A DNA stretch of 64,000 nt, from assembly GCA_964426135.1 (NCBI GenBank), contig CAYRPN010000010.1, positions 1 to 64,000 of the forward strand, read 5' to 3'. Position numbers and translations under genes: made by a program. Shown here piece by piece: positions 26,435 through 35,646 of the stretch (the first letter of the stretch is position 1; every line of letters begins with the position of its first letter). The notes beneath the pieces are model-generated. The model did not search any database. It worked only from the letters and a program-made list of their open reading frames with translations, and was not told where the DNA came from. Source of the DNA: CAYRPN01 sp964426135 (lineage in GTDB: Bacteria; Planctomycetota; Phycisphaerae; Phycisphaerales; Phycisphaeraceae).

Positions 26435-27758
26435 GTAGTGTCCGGTCATTAGTCGAATAGTGTCAACTGGGTACGAACCGCACCCTCGGAGAGTTGCGCG
26501 CCTGTTTGCGAAACCAACTCGAAAACAGGCACTGTTTCGCTCAGCGCCACGCCGAGCACCTGAAATAGTTCATTCAGCTCCTGCGACAGTCGATTGCGAT
26601 GCTTCAGCTTCATCACTAACACGTACACGACCACGGCGATCCACACCTGGGTCTTCACGGCGTTGGCCGTCACGCCGAAGAACGCTTGGATGTGCAGGTG
26701 CTGCTTGGCCCACTTGAAGAACAGTTCGATGCGCCAGCGCTTGCGGTACAGCAGCGCGATCATCAGCGCGTCGAGCGTGAGGTTGTTGGTCAGACACTTC
26801 AGCCGCTTGCCGGTGTCCGGATCGACGTAGCGCACCACACGAAGCGTGTCGGGATAAAGTCGGCGCGATCTGGGGCCACGCAGACGCACCAGGCGGTCGC
26901 TGGTCACCGGACCGCCCGGCTTCACCGGCAACCGCTCGCGCACGCCGAAGTTCATGTTGCGTTTGGCGCGGGTCACGAAGAACGCGCCGCTCTGGTGCAT
27001 GCGGTACAGGCGCGCGAAGTCGATATAGCCTTTGTCCATCACGTAGAACGCGCCGGGCTGCGGAACGATCTGGTCGAGCATCCACCAATCGTGCGTTTTC
27101 CTGTGAGAAACACGCACAAACACGGGGATGCCCGCGCCCGCGTCGAAGACGGTGTGAGCCTTGATCGCGGCCTTGTTCCGCCGGAACGCGGCCCACGGAA
27201 ACAGCGCCAGGCACAAGTCGATAGTCGTCGAGTCGATCGCGTAGACGTTCGTTCGCAGCCGCAGCAGGTCCGCGTCGACGGGCAGGTCGAGCTGCGCCGC
27301 CGCGATCATCGCCAGGGCCGTATCGTCGAAGATGCGATAGTCGCGCTTCTCGTTGGCCTCCGCCAGCGTGCTCCGCGCCGGCGCGGCGCGGATGCCGCAG
27401 TGATAGCGTCGCGGCCCCAGCGCCTTGAGGCACAACACCGTCTCGCGCAGGCTCGACCGGCCGGTGACCTGCGCGAAGATCATGCAAAGAAACTGATCCA
27501 TGCACGACAACGCTCGTACGCGGCGCTGGCCGCGATAGCGGCGCACGGCCGTGTCGAAAACACGACGCGGCAACAGTTCGACGAGTTGGGCGAACACGGT
27601 GCGCCCCTGGTAGATGGACGACTCCTTGCGGCCCGAAGGTCTCAAGGATGCCGAAACCAGCGGCTCGAATTGAAGTCGTGCACGGGGTCATACAGCGGCC
27701 AAACCCCTGAAACTAAAGTACGAAATCGCCGTTCGCTCATTCGTTAACCGGACACTAC
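26435..27758 (-). mobile_element. IS4-family insertion sequence
   Basis: A 1324-bp element with terminal inverted repeats: GTAGTGTCCGGT at 26435-26446 and its exact complement at 27747-27758, with weaker matching further in. It holds one complete transposase gene. No target-site duplication is obvious in the flanks. The right flank reads into the tail of a broken gene. Confidence 0.88.
26449..27645 (-). CDS. IS4-family transposase
   Basis: A 398-residue DDE transposase that appears intact. The first Asp is in NVYAIDSTTIDL, the second in YVMDKGYIDF and the Glu in RKRWRIELFFKWAKQHL, the YREK-like block of the IS4 family. The N-terminal part (QLVELLPRRVFDTAVRRYRG) matches the usual start of this subgroup. 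It could still be active; no frameshift or stop interrupts it. Confidence 0.94.
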   Translation of the reverse strand: MRPSGRKESSIYQGRTVFAQLVELLPRRVFDTAVRRYRGQRRVRALSCMDQFLCMIFAQVTGRSSLRETVLCLKALGPRRYHCGIRAAPARSTLAEANEKRDYRIFDDTALAMIAAAQLDLPVDADLLRLRTNVYAIDSTTIDLCLALFPWAAFRRNKAAIKAHTVFDAGAGIPVFVRVSHRKTHDWWMLDQIVPQPGAFYVMDKGYIDFARLYRMHQSGAFFVTRAKRNMNFGVRERLPVKPGGPVTSDRLVRLRGPRSRRLYPDTLRVVRYVDPDTGKRLKCLTNNLTLDALMIALLYRKRWRIELFFKWAKQHLHIQAFFGVTANAVKTQVWIAVVVYVLVMKLKHRNRLSQELNELFQVLGVALSETVPVFELVSQTGAQLSEGAVRTQLTLFD

Positions 27759-27881
27759 TGGTGGGAACTGGCAAAGCGCGACATGACGATCGGTTCGATG
27801 TCGCTGGGCACGATCGGTGGCGCCGCGTCATTTGATCGGATTCGCCTGGGGCGGACTGAGGCGGACGCCGCTGGAAAGTAA
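27759..27881 (+). pseudogene. 3' remnant of a gene cut by the IS element
   Basis: Directly right of the IS, a frame running to the TAA at 27879-27881 reads WELAKRDMTIGSM, then SLGTIGGAASFDRIRLG and a short acidic tail. This looks like the last strands of a LamG/concanavalin-like jelly roll as found at the end of planctomycete secreted proteins. There is no start, and no matching 5' part on the other side of the IS, so it is a fragment. Confidence 0.5.
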
Positions 27882-27920
27882 TTGGCGGTCGAGGAATGGG
27901 GATCTTTTTCCTGGATCGAA

Positions 27921-28044
27921 GGAATGGGGCCGAAGTAACTTCGCGAATTGGCGGTCCCCCATTTAGCCGGCGGGCTTGCCCGCCGAGGGCGTCTCGGCGG
28001 GCAAGCCCGCCGGCTAAATCGGGAACTTATTTCGCTCCGATTCC
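27921..28044. repeat. inverted-repeat element family D, copy 1, with nested 27-bp palindrome
   Basis: Outer arms GGAATGGGGCCGAAGTAAC and its diverged complement (ending TTTCGCTCCGATTCC) enclose a perfect palindrome with 27-base arms (27961-27987 and 27993-28019, loop GGCGT). A relative of the outer arms lies at 30969-31173. The remainder of 27882-28311 holds no gene. Confidence 0.75.
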
Positions 28045-28311
28045 TAAGTCACTTTTGACTTGCTCCGTCCCACGACGTGCCGGCTGAGATCACGAGGGTC
28101 GCAAAAGGGAAAGGGCCAATGGCGGTTGAGGCGCTGATCACGAACCGCTGTCGCCAGCAGCGCACCCCGATCGCGCCGCACAATGAGTGGAACCGTCTGG
28201 TCACGAGGTTGCCCGCCTCACGCCGCTCCTCACTTCTTCCCCTCATTTCGCTATCATGCCGAGCCGATCAATACAAAACTTCAACGTCAACCCATTCCTA
28301 CGAGGTGATCC

Positions 28312-28641
28312 GTGTCCGACAAGAACGAACAGACGCTCGGTGATGTGGCGGCCCAGGCTCAGTCCCAGCAGATGCAGATCGACGTGGACGACCGCGACGC
28401 GCCCGTCACTTACGCCAAGCTCGTGCGCGTCGGCGCCACCGCGGAGGAAGTCACGCTCGATGTCGCCGGCCCGATCCGTCCCACCGGCCCGGCCCGCGCG
28501 ACGATGAAGATCGAGAACCGCATCGTCCTGAACCCCTGGGCCGCCAAGCGCCTGGCCATCACCCTCGGCCAGACCGTGCAGCGCTACGAGCAGGTTTACG
28601 GCGAACTGGAAATCGATGAGCGCAAGCGGGCGAAGCAGTGA
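28312..28641 (+). CDS. DUF3467 family protein
   Basis: A 109-residue cytoplasmic protein of the DUF3467 family: YAKLVRVGATAEEVTLDVAG, a middle IENRIVLNPWAAKRLAITL, and QTVQRYEQVYGELEIDE. The GTG at 28312 is preceded by GAGGTG at the right distance. Its biochemical role is not established. It is flanked by repeat elements on both sides. Confidence 0.88.
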   Translation: MSDKNEQTLGDVAAQAQSQQMQIDVDDRDAPVTYAKLVRVGATAEEVTLDVAGPIRPTGPARATMKIENRIVLNPWAAKRLAITLGQTVQRYEQVYGELEIDERKRAKQ

Positions 28642-28746
28642 GATGGACGCCGCGCCGATGATTGAGGGATCCATATTTAGTGTCCGCTCAAGCAGCGGAA
28701 TGCGCTTCCGTCGGCCTGTGAGTTTGCCCCTGTCGCAGGTCGCTAT

Positions 28747-28846
28747 GGAGCCGTGCAACATTAACTCCGGAGATTCGAATCGCTTCGCTCCCAGGCGGAC
28801 GACTTGGAAAGTCGTCCCACAAGCGATGTTGATCCTGCACGGCTCC
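28747..28846 (+). repeat. MITE-like element family B, copy 2
   Basis: A 100-bp element bounded by GGAGCCGTGCA and TGCACGGCTCC, with the GGACGACTT/AAGTCGTCC hairpin inside. This copy shows both terminal repeats best and defines the family. Confidence 0.86.
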
Positions 28847-28864
28847 TAATTGGATGGTGTCCTG

Positions 28865-29074
28865 TCACAGTCGAACTCCCATCACGATGAGCAACCCCAC
28901 CATCGCCGCGGCAATGATGGCGATCATGCCATGGCTGATCAGGGAAATCGCCAGAGCGCGTTTGAAGGTCGTCGAAAGAATGAATCCATAGGCCAGCGTC
29001 ATCAGGAAGATCCCTGCTGATGCCGTGACCACCAGGGACCGCCAGCGGAATCCCTCTGCCGCGATCGCCAGTTG
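28865..29074 (-). pseudogene. possible small membrane protein or gene remnant
   Basis: On the minus strand, a frame of 69 codons from just after a TGA at 29075-29077 to the TGA at 28865 reads as two clear membrane helices (LVVTASAGIFLMTLAYGFIL and LISHGMIAIIAAAMVGLLIV). The only early start is a GTG at 29032. The pattern is too hydrophobic and regular for chance, but the lack of a good start and of an upstream part suggests the C-terminal remnant of a larger membrane protein. Confidence 0.4.
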
Positions 29075-29132
29075 TCATAGAGCAGCAGCCCGGCGGATGG
29101 CATCGGAATCCAATCACGCCTTGGGGGCGGCC

Positions 29133-30947
29133 TCATTGCCACCACAACTTTTTGAACACCGGCTGCGGGCCTGCCCAATTCTTGGTGCCCAGCAGTATGT
29201 CGCCCTTGTCGTAATACGCCCGGAACGAGAGCAGATCGACGTTCTTCCATGTCGACAACGCCTCGCCGTCGCTGGCTTTGAAGTCTTTCGGCTCCAGCGT
29301 GGCGGCCTGAGTGTCCTTGCCGCCGTGGAACTTCACAACCGCCGCGAATTCCTTCATCTTCCCGCGGTACTGGCGGAAGGAGTTCTCGACGACGACGATC
29401 ACCAGTTCATTCGGCTTGTCGACCTGAACCTCGATCGTGAGTCGCTGGCCCGACCGACCTTGCCATTTCGGGTCGGTCAGCTTCCGAGTCGAGAACTCCC
29501 AATGGTGCGGGTTGTCGGTGGACAGCGTGTACCAGTCACGCCAGCCGCGGGTGAAGTCGTCGATCACCGGGTCGGCCTTGTCGGTGGCGTTCGTCCCTTT
29601 GGCTGCGACATCTCTCGGAGCAACCGCGTGAAGCATCGAACTGATGGCAAACCGCTCGGTCGGTCGAGCGTGGGGTTCCGACTCGGTGCTCTTCAGCTTG
29701 TACGCGACATTGGCGAAGGCAAAGAGAGGCTGGTCCGTGCTCAGGATCGGCAGCTTGCCGGTCCAACGATTGCCACCGATCTTCTTCGTCTCTGCTGATC
29801 GCCAGAATCTCGCTCGTGGGTCGGGATCGATTGAGTAGTAGATTTGGACGTCGGCCACGTCATGCGAGGCATCGGCCAAAACCTCCAGCATCGGAACGTG
29901 ATCCTTCGTCTCGAAGATCAATTGCGTCTCTGGTGTCTTCGGGAAGGTGAAACTACCCTTGAGATACTGATCGAACCAGAGCGGCCTGGTGACAGCGAAC
30001 TCCGGCGTGAACCGATGGTTCATGTGCGGCGTGAAGGAGTAACGCACATTCTTGTGCGGGATCAGGTCGCCCGTGCGGTAAGTGTCGTCCATGATCCCGT
30101 GGAAGTCGTTTGTCGCCCCCAGCCAAAGAAGCGGAGCGGTGATGTGCGGGGCGTAGGACTCGAAGCCGATGGTCGCATCGAACAACTTCACGTCGCCGTT
30201 GGGCATCTGCGGCTTGTGCTGCGGCAACAGCGGCCAGGGCTGGGTGCGAAATCCCGATCCGCCAACGGAAGGTGCAGCGGCCTTGACCCGGTTGTCCGTC
30301 CCGGCAACGTAGACAGTCAGGTTGCCGCCCATCGAGTGTCCGTAAACGCCAAGGCGGTCGGGATCGACTTGCGGCTGCTGTTCCAGGAATGTCAGGCTGC
30401 GTCGGGCACCGAGCGTCAGCAGGAACCAGTTGTTGTTGCGGGGCGACTCAAATGAATCGAGGTATTTCTCGCCGGGCTTGAGATTGAAATATCCCGGCAC
30501 ATTCCTCTGCGTTGGGTCGACCGCTCCCCAGTCCGTGTTCAGATCGCCGTCTCTGGCCTCTTCCATTTCCCGGCTGCCCCAATTGATCGACAAGCAGGCA
30601 TAGCCGCGTCTGGCGTAGAACCCAACCTCGTGGAGAAAAGCCCGCTGGCCTCCACCGTGCAGGTGCAGCAGGCCCGGCAACTTCTTCGCTTCATTGGGGA
30701 AGCCGAAGAACCCAGCCATGCGTGCCGGTTTGCCCCGGAATGTGCCGATGTGGAAGGTGACGTACCGATAGACGATGCCGTCCTTCTCCCACTCGCGGAC
30801 GACTTTGGTATCGAGCGGATCCTTTCGCGGATCGAAGTCGGCAAACAGTTCCTTGACCGTGACTGGCGCTTCTGGCTCGTCGGCGAGGACAGTCGCAGAC
30901 AGTAAACAGGCGAGGCTGATCAGAATTTTCCAGACGCACAATTTCAT
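29133..30947 (-). CDS. secreted alpha/beta-hydrolase esterase with C-terminal domain
   Basis: A 604-residue exported protein (signal peptide ILISLACLLSATVLA). Residues of about 80-345 form an alpha/beta hydrolase: oxyanion region LLHLHGGGQ, nucleophile Ser205 in YGHSMGG, acidic LGATNDFHG and the histidine in TPHMNHRF. This order fits the dienelactone-hydrolase/acetylxylan-esterase group. Residues 345-604 form a beta-rich tail (DVQIYYSIDPDPRARFW ...) that may bind carbohydrate. It lies next to a convergent small gene and the large polysaccharide lyase on the same strand, so a shared role in glycan breakdown is plausible. Confidence 0.85.
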   Translation of the reverse strand: MKLCVWKILISLACLLSATVLADEPEAPVTVKELFADFDPRKDPLDTKVVREWEKDGIVYRYVTFHIGTFRGKPARMAGFFGFPNEAKKLPGLLHLHGGGQRAFLHEVGFYARRGYACLSINWGSREMEEARDGDLNTDWGAVDPTQRNVPGYFNLKPGEKYLDSFESPRNNNWFLLTLGARRSLTFLEQQPQVDPDRLGVYGHSMGGNLTVYVAGTDNRVKAAAPSVGGSGFRTQPWPLLPQHKPQMPNGDVKLFDATIGFESYAPHITAPLLWLGATNDFHGIMDDTYRTGDLIPHKNVRYSFTPHMNHRFTPEFAVTRPLWFDQYLKGSFTFPKTPETQLIFETKDHVPMLEVLADASHDVADVQIYYSIDPDPRARFWRSAETKKIGGNRWTGKLPILSTDQPLFAFANVAYKLKSTESEPHARPTERFAISSMLHAVAPRDVAAKGTNATDKADPVIDDFTRGWRDWYTLSTDNPHHWEFSTRKLTDPKWQGRSGQRLTIEVQVDKPNELVIVVVENSFRQYRGKMKEFAAVVKFHGGKDTQAATLEPKDFKASDGEALSTWKNVDLLSFRAYYDKGDILLGTKNWAGPQPVFKKLWWQ

Positions 30948-30968
30948 GATGGTCCTCCAGGGCTGCTT

Positions 30969-31173
30969 AGGAACGGGATCGAAATAACTTCCCGGATTCA
31001 GACGCCAGAATTTTCATTAGGAAAGCAGGAAAAGAGGAAATGAGGAACAGAAACAGAGTGCGTCAATCGCCTGAATTGTGTCTGTTCCTGCTTTCCTCGT
31101 TTCCTCATTTCCTTAGAAATTCTGACTCGGTCAGTTGGACGAGGATCGGCAGGTTATTTCGGTCGCATTCCTT
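30969..31173. repeat. inverted-repeat element family D, copy 2
   Basis: GGATCGAAATAACTTCCC at the left faces a diverged complement (GGTTATTTCGGTCGCATTCC) at the right. Purine-rich AGGAAAGCAGGAAAAGAGG and its pyrimidine mirror CTGCTTTCCTCGTTTCC form an inner stem. It lies upstream of both the esterase and the small gene at 31232. Confidence 0.68.
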
Positions 31174-31231
31174 ATCCGTTGTCCCTCGGAATGGATTCCA
31201 ACGAGTCAGCAAGAACGGCGAGCATACCGCT

Positions 31232-31639
31232 ATGAGCGCGCCGTTGTCGCCAATGGTCGGGAACCCTTGGTCGCTCGGATCTGCCGAATCGTCCGGGACC
31301 TTGCTCCCTCTCCTTCGAGGGAGAGAGCGGCCGAATCCGCGAGGCCGGGCGGCTGCGCAACAACCCACGATCATCCTCAGCATCTACGGTGGCCTCGTGC
31401 AGGATGTGTTCTGCTCCGATCCCGACACCCGCGTCGTGTTCGTGGACTGGGGCCAGGAAGGCGAACGAGTCGGCAGTCCAGGCGTGGTCGAGATCGAGGG
31501 CGATGGCCGGCAGCATGCCATCGCTGTCTTCGCATTCGAAGGGGCGAAGCTCAGCGATCTGCCGGGCACTGATGTTGAGGAATCCCTGATCGCCGCACAA
31601 CGTCATGGTCAACTCGATGATCCCGTGATCAAGTCGTGA
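31232..31639 (+). CDS. small conserved hypothetical protein with repeat-derived N-terminus
   Basis: The 135-residue frame has a convincing C-terminal part from about residue 46: TIILSIYGGLVQDVFCSDPD, then VVFVDWGQEGE, VEIEGDGRQ and ELPGTDVEE-like phrases. The pattern 'I-x-GGLVQxVxxSDP ... VxxVDWD' occurs in small bacterial proteins of unknown function. Residues of about 30-45 are encoded by a fragment of the GC-rich family C repeat (near 31305-31360), so the original start is obscured; the ATG at 31232 is the best available. Confidence 0.6.
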   Translation: MSAPLSPMVGNPWSLGSAESSGTLLPLLRGRERPNPRGRAAAQQPTIILSIYGGLVQDVFCSDPDTRVVFVDWGQEGERVGSPGVVEIEGDGRQHAIAVFAFEGAKLSDLPGTDVEESLIAAQRHGQLDDPVIKS

Positions 31640-31743
31640 TGCGTCCATACCCTTGAGTTTCATCACGACTCCATGATGGCTTTGCTTCTTTCGACGCAAT
31701 CGCCAGGGCCGATGAAAATGTCTGGAGATTCCTTCGACCATCC

Positions 31744-34700
31744 TCAGTGCGAGAGCCACTTGGATTTGATCGCCTCTCGCTCGATGCCCGGCCCGCTGAT
31801 CGTCAGCGTCGGCACCGCGGCTTTCCAAACGATGCCTGGATTGGGGAAGTTGTTCCACAACTCCGGCTTCAGCTTTCGCGGGCGCATATCCACGAACACC
31901 ACGCGAAGCGGGTGCGCACCCTTCGCAAGCGCGATCGACCAGTCTCCGTGTGCATGGCGTCGGGTCGCCGGCTGCCAGGGTCGATCATCGAGGTAGATGC
32001 GAATGTCATATCCGCTTTCGCCATCGGGTAACTGCCATTCACTTGGCGCGTGGATCGTATAGACACCATCGGCGGGGACGGTCAGGAATCCACTGGCGCG
32101 AATGGCAAAGGCGCCGTCCGTCTCGCGCATGGAAACCTCCAGCATCTTTTCGGACACGCCCGTCTTCCTTGCTGGCATGCGTTCCACATCGGCCAGAAGC
32201 TGCGGCCAGCGCCCTTCGATGTACTCCCAAGTCAGGCCGGGGTTGAGATCAGCGGCCGCCACGGCGGACCGCAGGGGCTGTTTCTCGAATGTCGTCCACG
32301 TCATGGCTGTGGCATGCGTTCCGTCGGCCGTCCACGGCATCTCGACGAGGCCGGTGCGAATCGCGCGGGCTTTGACGCGCGTCGTGCTGGTGAGCGTCAA
32401 TGGCTCGCGGTAGCGCGGCGACTCAAGCGTCGGATCGCTGCCGTCGACCGTGTAGTGAATATCCACTCCGGGCGTCGGACAAGCCAGCGTCACACGAACG
32501 GAGTTGGTGAACGCGGTCGCTTGTGGCTCGATGGTCACCGGCTGAATCGGACGGTGAATGGGAACGCTGGTCATCGAGTCGGTCGAAAGGCTGAACTCGA
32601 AATCGCCCCTGATGTCCGAAGCCTTGCCATCGCAGGTCCACCGAGCGCAGCCCAGCGCGATTCCGCTGATCTGCTCGCCCCGAGTCGTCAGCAGCAGCGC
32701 TTCGCCTTCCATCTCGACCTTGCCGAGTCGCAGAACGGTCGCGGGTCTGGCTCCAGCGATGTATTCGATCCGCGTGCCCAGCCGGGTCGTGGCGCGGAAG
32801 CCGGTGACGCCGTCGCGGCTGATGTCCTGCACGTCGCGCAGATCGCCGGCCAGCGGCCTGCCACCGGGCTCGCCGGGCCGAGTGGCGATCGCCGTGACCA
32901 CCAATTGCTCCCCCTTCGTGGTCCAGTCCAGCCGCACCTTCTTGCTGAAAGGCAGCGGCAACCCCATGGTCCATTTCTTCAGCTTCGAGCTGCCCATCGC
33001 TGCAAGCGCTTCGTCGGAAGTATCTGCCTCGCCGATCTTGCCGAAGGCGTCGTCGGTGATGGTGTAGGTTGGCTGCGGACCACCGAAGTGTCGCAGTGAG
33101 ACGCTCGGCAGCAGATGGTTGTCCGTCGCCAGCACGCGAGCCTGTGCATCGACCACGAGTGGGGGGCGCTTCTCCTCGGCCGCCAGTTCGACACGGCGCT
33201 TCCAGCCTTCGCGCGGCACGGGCGTATACAGCGTGTAGTTCTGCGAGAACTTCCGCGCCTGGTCGCTGCGGAAGCGGTCGGTGACGATGACGAGATCCTC
33301 ACCGCGCACCGACAGCACCTGCCGCGCGTGCGCTGCATCCCTGATCGGCTCGTCGCCCTTGGGCCGCAGTTTGTCGGCGAGTTTCACGTAACCGTAGTCG
33401 CCGAACATTTCCGCCTCGGGCCCGGATTGCCACTGATAGACGCCGCGGTACTCGCCCTCGGTGAAATCGAACTTCGCCGAGGCGTGGAAACGCGAAGACA
33501 CGGGCACGCCGCGGTGGTCGTAGGTGAGCCAGATGGTCTTGCCGCCGGGGTCGGCGACCAGACCGTGATGCACGTTCTGCGTGCGATCATCGACGGCCAG
33601 CGGCGGAGCGAGGAGCATGGCGTGGCCGTGGGCGTGCAGCGCGAAGCCGTTGGCGTCCTCGCGCCCATTGCAGTCGCGATTGGGATTGCACTGGAAATAG
33701 AGGAACGACGCGCTCGGCTCCCAGCCCTGGCGGAAGATCGACGCGCCGAGGTAGGCCAGCGATTCCGAGTCCACGCGCGGCTTCTCCAGCGGGTATTCGC
33801 CGAACACCCACTCCAGCCGACGCCGCGATTCGGCCTCATCCATCAGCAGGTTCGTCTGAATCGGCATGGCGTCATCGTCGAATCGGCCTCGCATCACGAA
33901 CTTGTCGGCCGTCGTCACCCGGCTGAAACGGTAGCTGAATCCGTCGGGCTTCATCGCATGCAGGTAGTAGCGGGCGTTGACCTTCACGTTGTCCCGCCAC
34001 TCGGCGCGCCACGCGTCATCCATCCACGCCGGCGGCTGCGTCGCCAGCAGGCGATACGCACGGCCCAGATGCACCTGGTCGTTGGGCTCATGACCCCAGT
34101 TGCCCTGTTCCAGGTTGCCGCCGTCGCGCAGAATCTTGTGCGACCAGTTCAGCTCCATCAGCCGCTTCGCTTCATCGAGCTGCCATCGCGCCGTGTGAAA
34201 CTCCGAAAACACCTGCGCGGTGAGCAGGGAGCCGGTCATGGCGATGCAGCGCCAGTTGTAGATGCCGCGCCGCGCCAGGCGGACGAACGCCGGCGGGTAC
34301 TCCTCCATGACCGCGAGCATGATCCGCGCCAGGGTGGCCGCCGGCAGATCGCGCGCGAAATCGGGCTGAGCTTCGAGCACATCCGTCAGCGTGCTGGCCA
34401 AGGCCACGGGCTTGAACGAGCAGAGCACCGGATACTGGCGGATGTTGAAGGGGCTGGCCTCCATGTCGCGCGGCGCGTTCATCGCCCAGTCGTCGAGCAC
34501 CGCGGCCCAACGCTCCAGGTAGCTTCTTTCGCCCGTCGCCGCGTAGCCGTCCAGCAGCACCCGATGCGGGCCGAGCACATCCACAAACCCGCCCTGTCCG
34601 CGCATGGTGTAGAAGTCAAGGTAGGGATTGCGCGCCGGATCCGCGCCGGGATCAGGGCCGGGATCGCCCCAGTGAATCGTGCCCGGCTCGCCGACGTGAG

Positions 34701-35646
34701 CCTTGGCGCGAGGCGTCGAGAAAATGCCTCTCATCGCTTCGTCGAGATGATCCTTCGCGGGAACGCGCAGCAGGCTCGCCGTATCGAGATCGCCGCCCCA
34801 GTTGGCGGGCAGCCCGTGCTTCCGCGGCTCGCGCAGCCTCGCGAAGAAGGCGTCGCGCCAGACTTCCAGCGCCTGGGCATGCCTGCCGGAAGCCAGGAGC
34901 GCCGGCACGGATTCAAGCCCTTTCGCCTTGACATCCACGCGGGCAAAGAACTCCCTCGACAAGGCGGCAAGATTCTCCGGAGAATTCCGAGACGCAAAAC
35001 GCTTCGCACGCTCTGCGACGTCGCCGGGCGGCTGAATCTTCAGCGGCCCGCCGTCGCCGGCGATTTTCCCCGGCGGCGGAGGAGGCGAGGTGTACACCTT
35101 CAACCGGTTCCTGGCGACCAACGCCGTCGCAGTCGCCGCGTCCAACTGTGTCGACGCGGCACTGATCCGCTCCTCGATCTGCGCGATCTCCTTGAGAAGC
35201 ATGCGCCCTGACTCGGATTCCGCCGCTGCGCGGAACGCTGCGGCACGATGGCGGGCCTTCGCAAGGTCGAGAGCCCGTTCTGTTTCATCGCGACGACGGG
35301 TCAGGCGGTCGTATTCATCGAACTGGGCCCGTGTATGAAGTGTGGCGACGGTGGTCGCCTTGATGCTGGCGACCGATTCCTTCAGCGCCCGCTCAAGGGA
35401 TTTCATCTCCGCCGATGGTTCCGCCATTCGGTCCAGTTGTTGAAGGAATCGGCCCCTTGCCGGCAGCAGTTCTGTGTCGAGCAATTGCTTCGGAGCGATC
35501 AGGTCACTGTCCGCTGCCGCCGCTGCCGCTTTCAATCTCGCTTCCAGTGGTGTCTGGGCAGAAAGAGTTTTGACCACTACCGCAACCTGTGCGACAGCAA
35601 TCGCGATGGAGATCAGAATCCGTTGTTCCATGGTGACACGTTGCAT
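31744..35646 (-). CDS. large secreted heparinase II/III-like polysaccharide lyase
   Basis: A protein of about 1300 residues. After a signal peptide (ISIAIAVAQVAVVVKTLSAQ) comes a coiled-coil-like helical stretch (about 30-170), then an alpha/alpha toroid (about 200-640) like heparinase/alginate lyases, with GIYNWRCIAMTGSLLTAQVF and NLEQGNWGHEPND. The heparinase-type beta domain follows (about 650-1000: HAHGHAMLLAPPLAVDD, HHGLVADPGGKTIWLTYDH). A chitobiase-C-like module (PGVDIHYTVDGSDPTLESPRY) and a PA14-like end (SGFLTVPADGVYTIHA) complete it. It probably cleaves an acidic polysaccharide. A GTG at 35697 is an alternative start. The polyfunctional layout is unusually long. Confidence 0.84.
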   Translation of the reverse strand: MQRVTMEQRILISIAIAVAQVAVVVKTLSAQTPLEARLKAAAAAADSDLIAPKQLLDTELLPARGRFLQQLDRMAEPSAEMKSLERALKESVASIKATTVATLHTRAQFDEYDRLTRRRDETERALDLAKARHRAAAFRAAAESESGRMLLKEIAQIEERISAASTQLDAATATALVARNRLKVYTSPPPPPGKIAGDGGPLKIQPPGDVAERAKRFASRNSPENLAALSREFFARVDVKAKGLESVPALLASGRHAQALEVWRDAFFARLREPRKHGLPANWGGDLDTASLLRVPAKDHLDEAMRGIFSTPRAKAHVGEPGTIHWGDPGPDPGADPARNPYLDFYTMRGQGGFVDVLGPHRVLLDGYAATGERSYLERWAAVLDDWAMNAPRDMEASPFNIRQYPVLCSFKPVALASTLTDVLEAQPDFARDLPAATLARIMLAVMEEYPPAFVRLARRGIYNWRCIAMTGSLLTAQVFSEFHTARWQLDEAKRLMELNWSHKILRDGGNLEQGNWGHEPNDQVHLGRAYRLLATQPPAWMDDAWRAEWRDNVKVNARYYLHAMKPDGFSYRFSRVTTADKFVMRGRFDDDAMPIQTNLLMDEAESRRRLEWVFGEYPLEKPRVDSESLAYLGASIFRQGWEPSASFLYFQCNPNRDCNGREDANGFALHAHGHAMLLAPPLAVDDRTQNVHHGLVADPGGKTIWLTYDHRGVPVSSRFHASAKFDFTEGEYRGVYQWQSGPEAEMFGDYGYVKLADKLRPKGDEPIRDAAHARQVLSVRGEDLVIVTDRFRSDQARKFSQNYTLYTPVPREGWKRRVELAAEEKRPPLVVDAQARVLATDNHLLPSVSLRHFGGPQPTYTITDDAFGKIGEADTSDEALAAMGSSKLKKWTMGLPLPFSKKVRLDWTTKGEQLVVTAIATRPGEPGGRPLAGDLRDVQDISRDGVTGFRATTRLGTRIEYIAGARPATVLRLGKVEMEGEALLLTTRGEQISGIALGCARWTCDGKASDIRGDFEFSLSTDSMTSVPIHRPIQPVTIEPQATAFTNSVRVTLACPTPGVDIHYTVDGSDPTLESPRYREPLTLTSTTRVKARAIRTGLVEMPWTADGTHATAMTWTTFEKQPLRSAVAAADLNPGLTWEYIEGRWPQLLADVERMPARKTGVSEKMLEVSMRETDGAFAIRASGFLTVPADGVYTIHAPSEWQLPDGESGYDIRIYLDDRPWQPATRRHAHGDWSIALAKGAHPLRVVFVDMRPRKLKPELWNNFPNPGIVWKAAVPTLTISGPGIEREAIKSKWLSH

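Noticed and set aside
31172..31858. 228-codon minus-strand frame around 31.2-31.9 kb
   Set aside because: It overlaps the end of the lyase gene in another frame, and the plus-strand frame at 31232-31639 has the more protein-like pattern.
33115..35211. 698-codon plus-strand frame opposite the polysaccharide lyase
   Set aside because: Shadow of the lyase gene; Arg/His-rich without conserved blocks.
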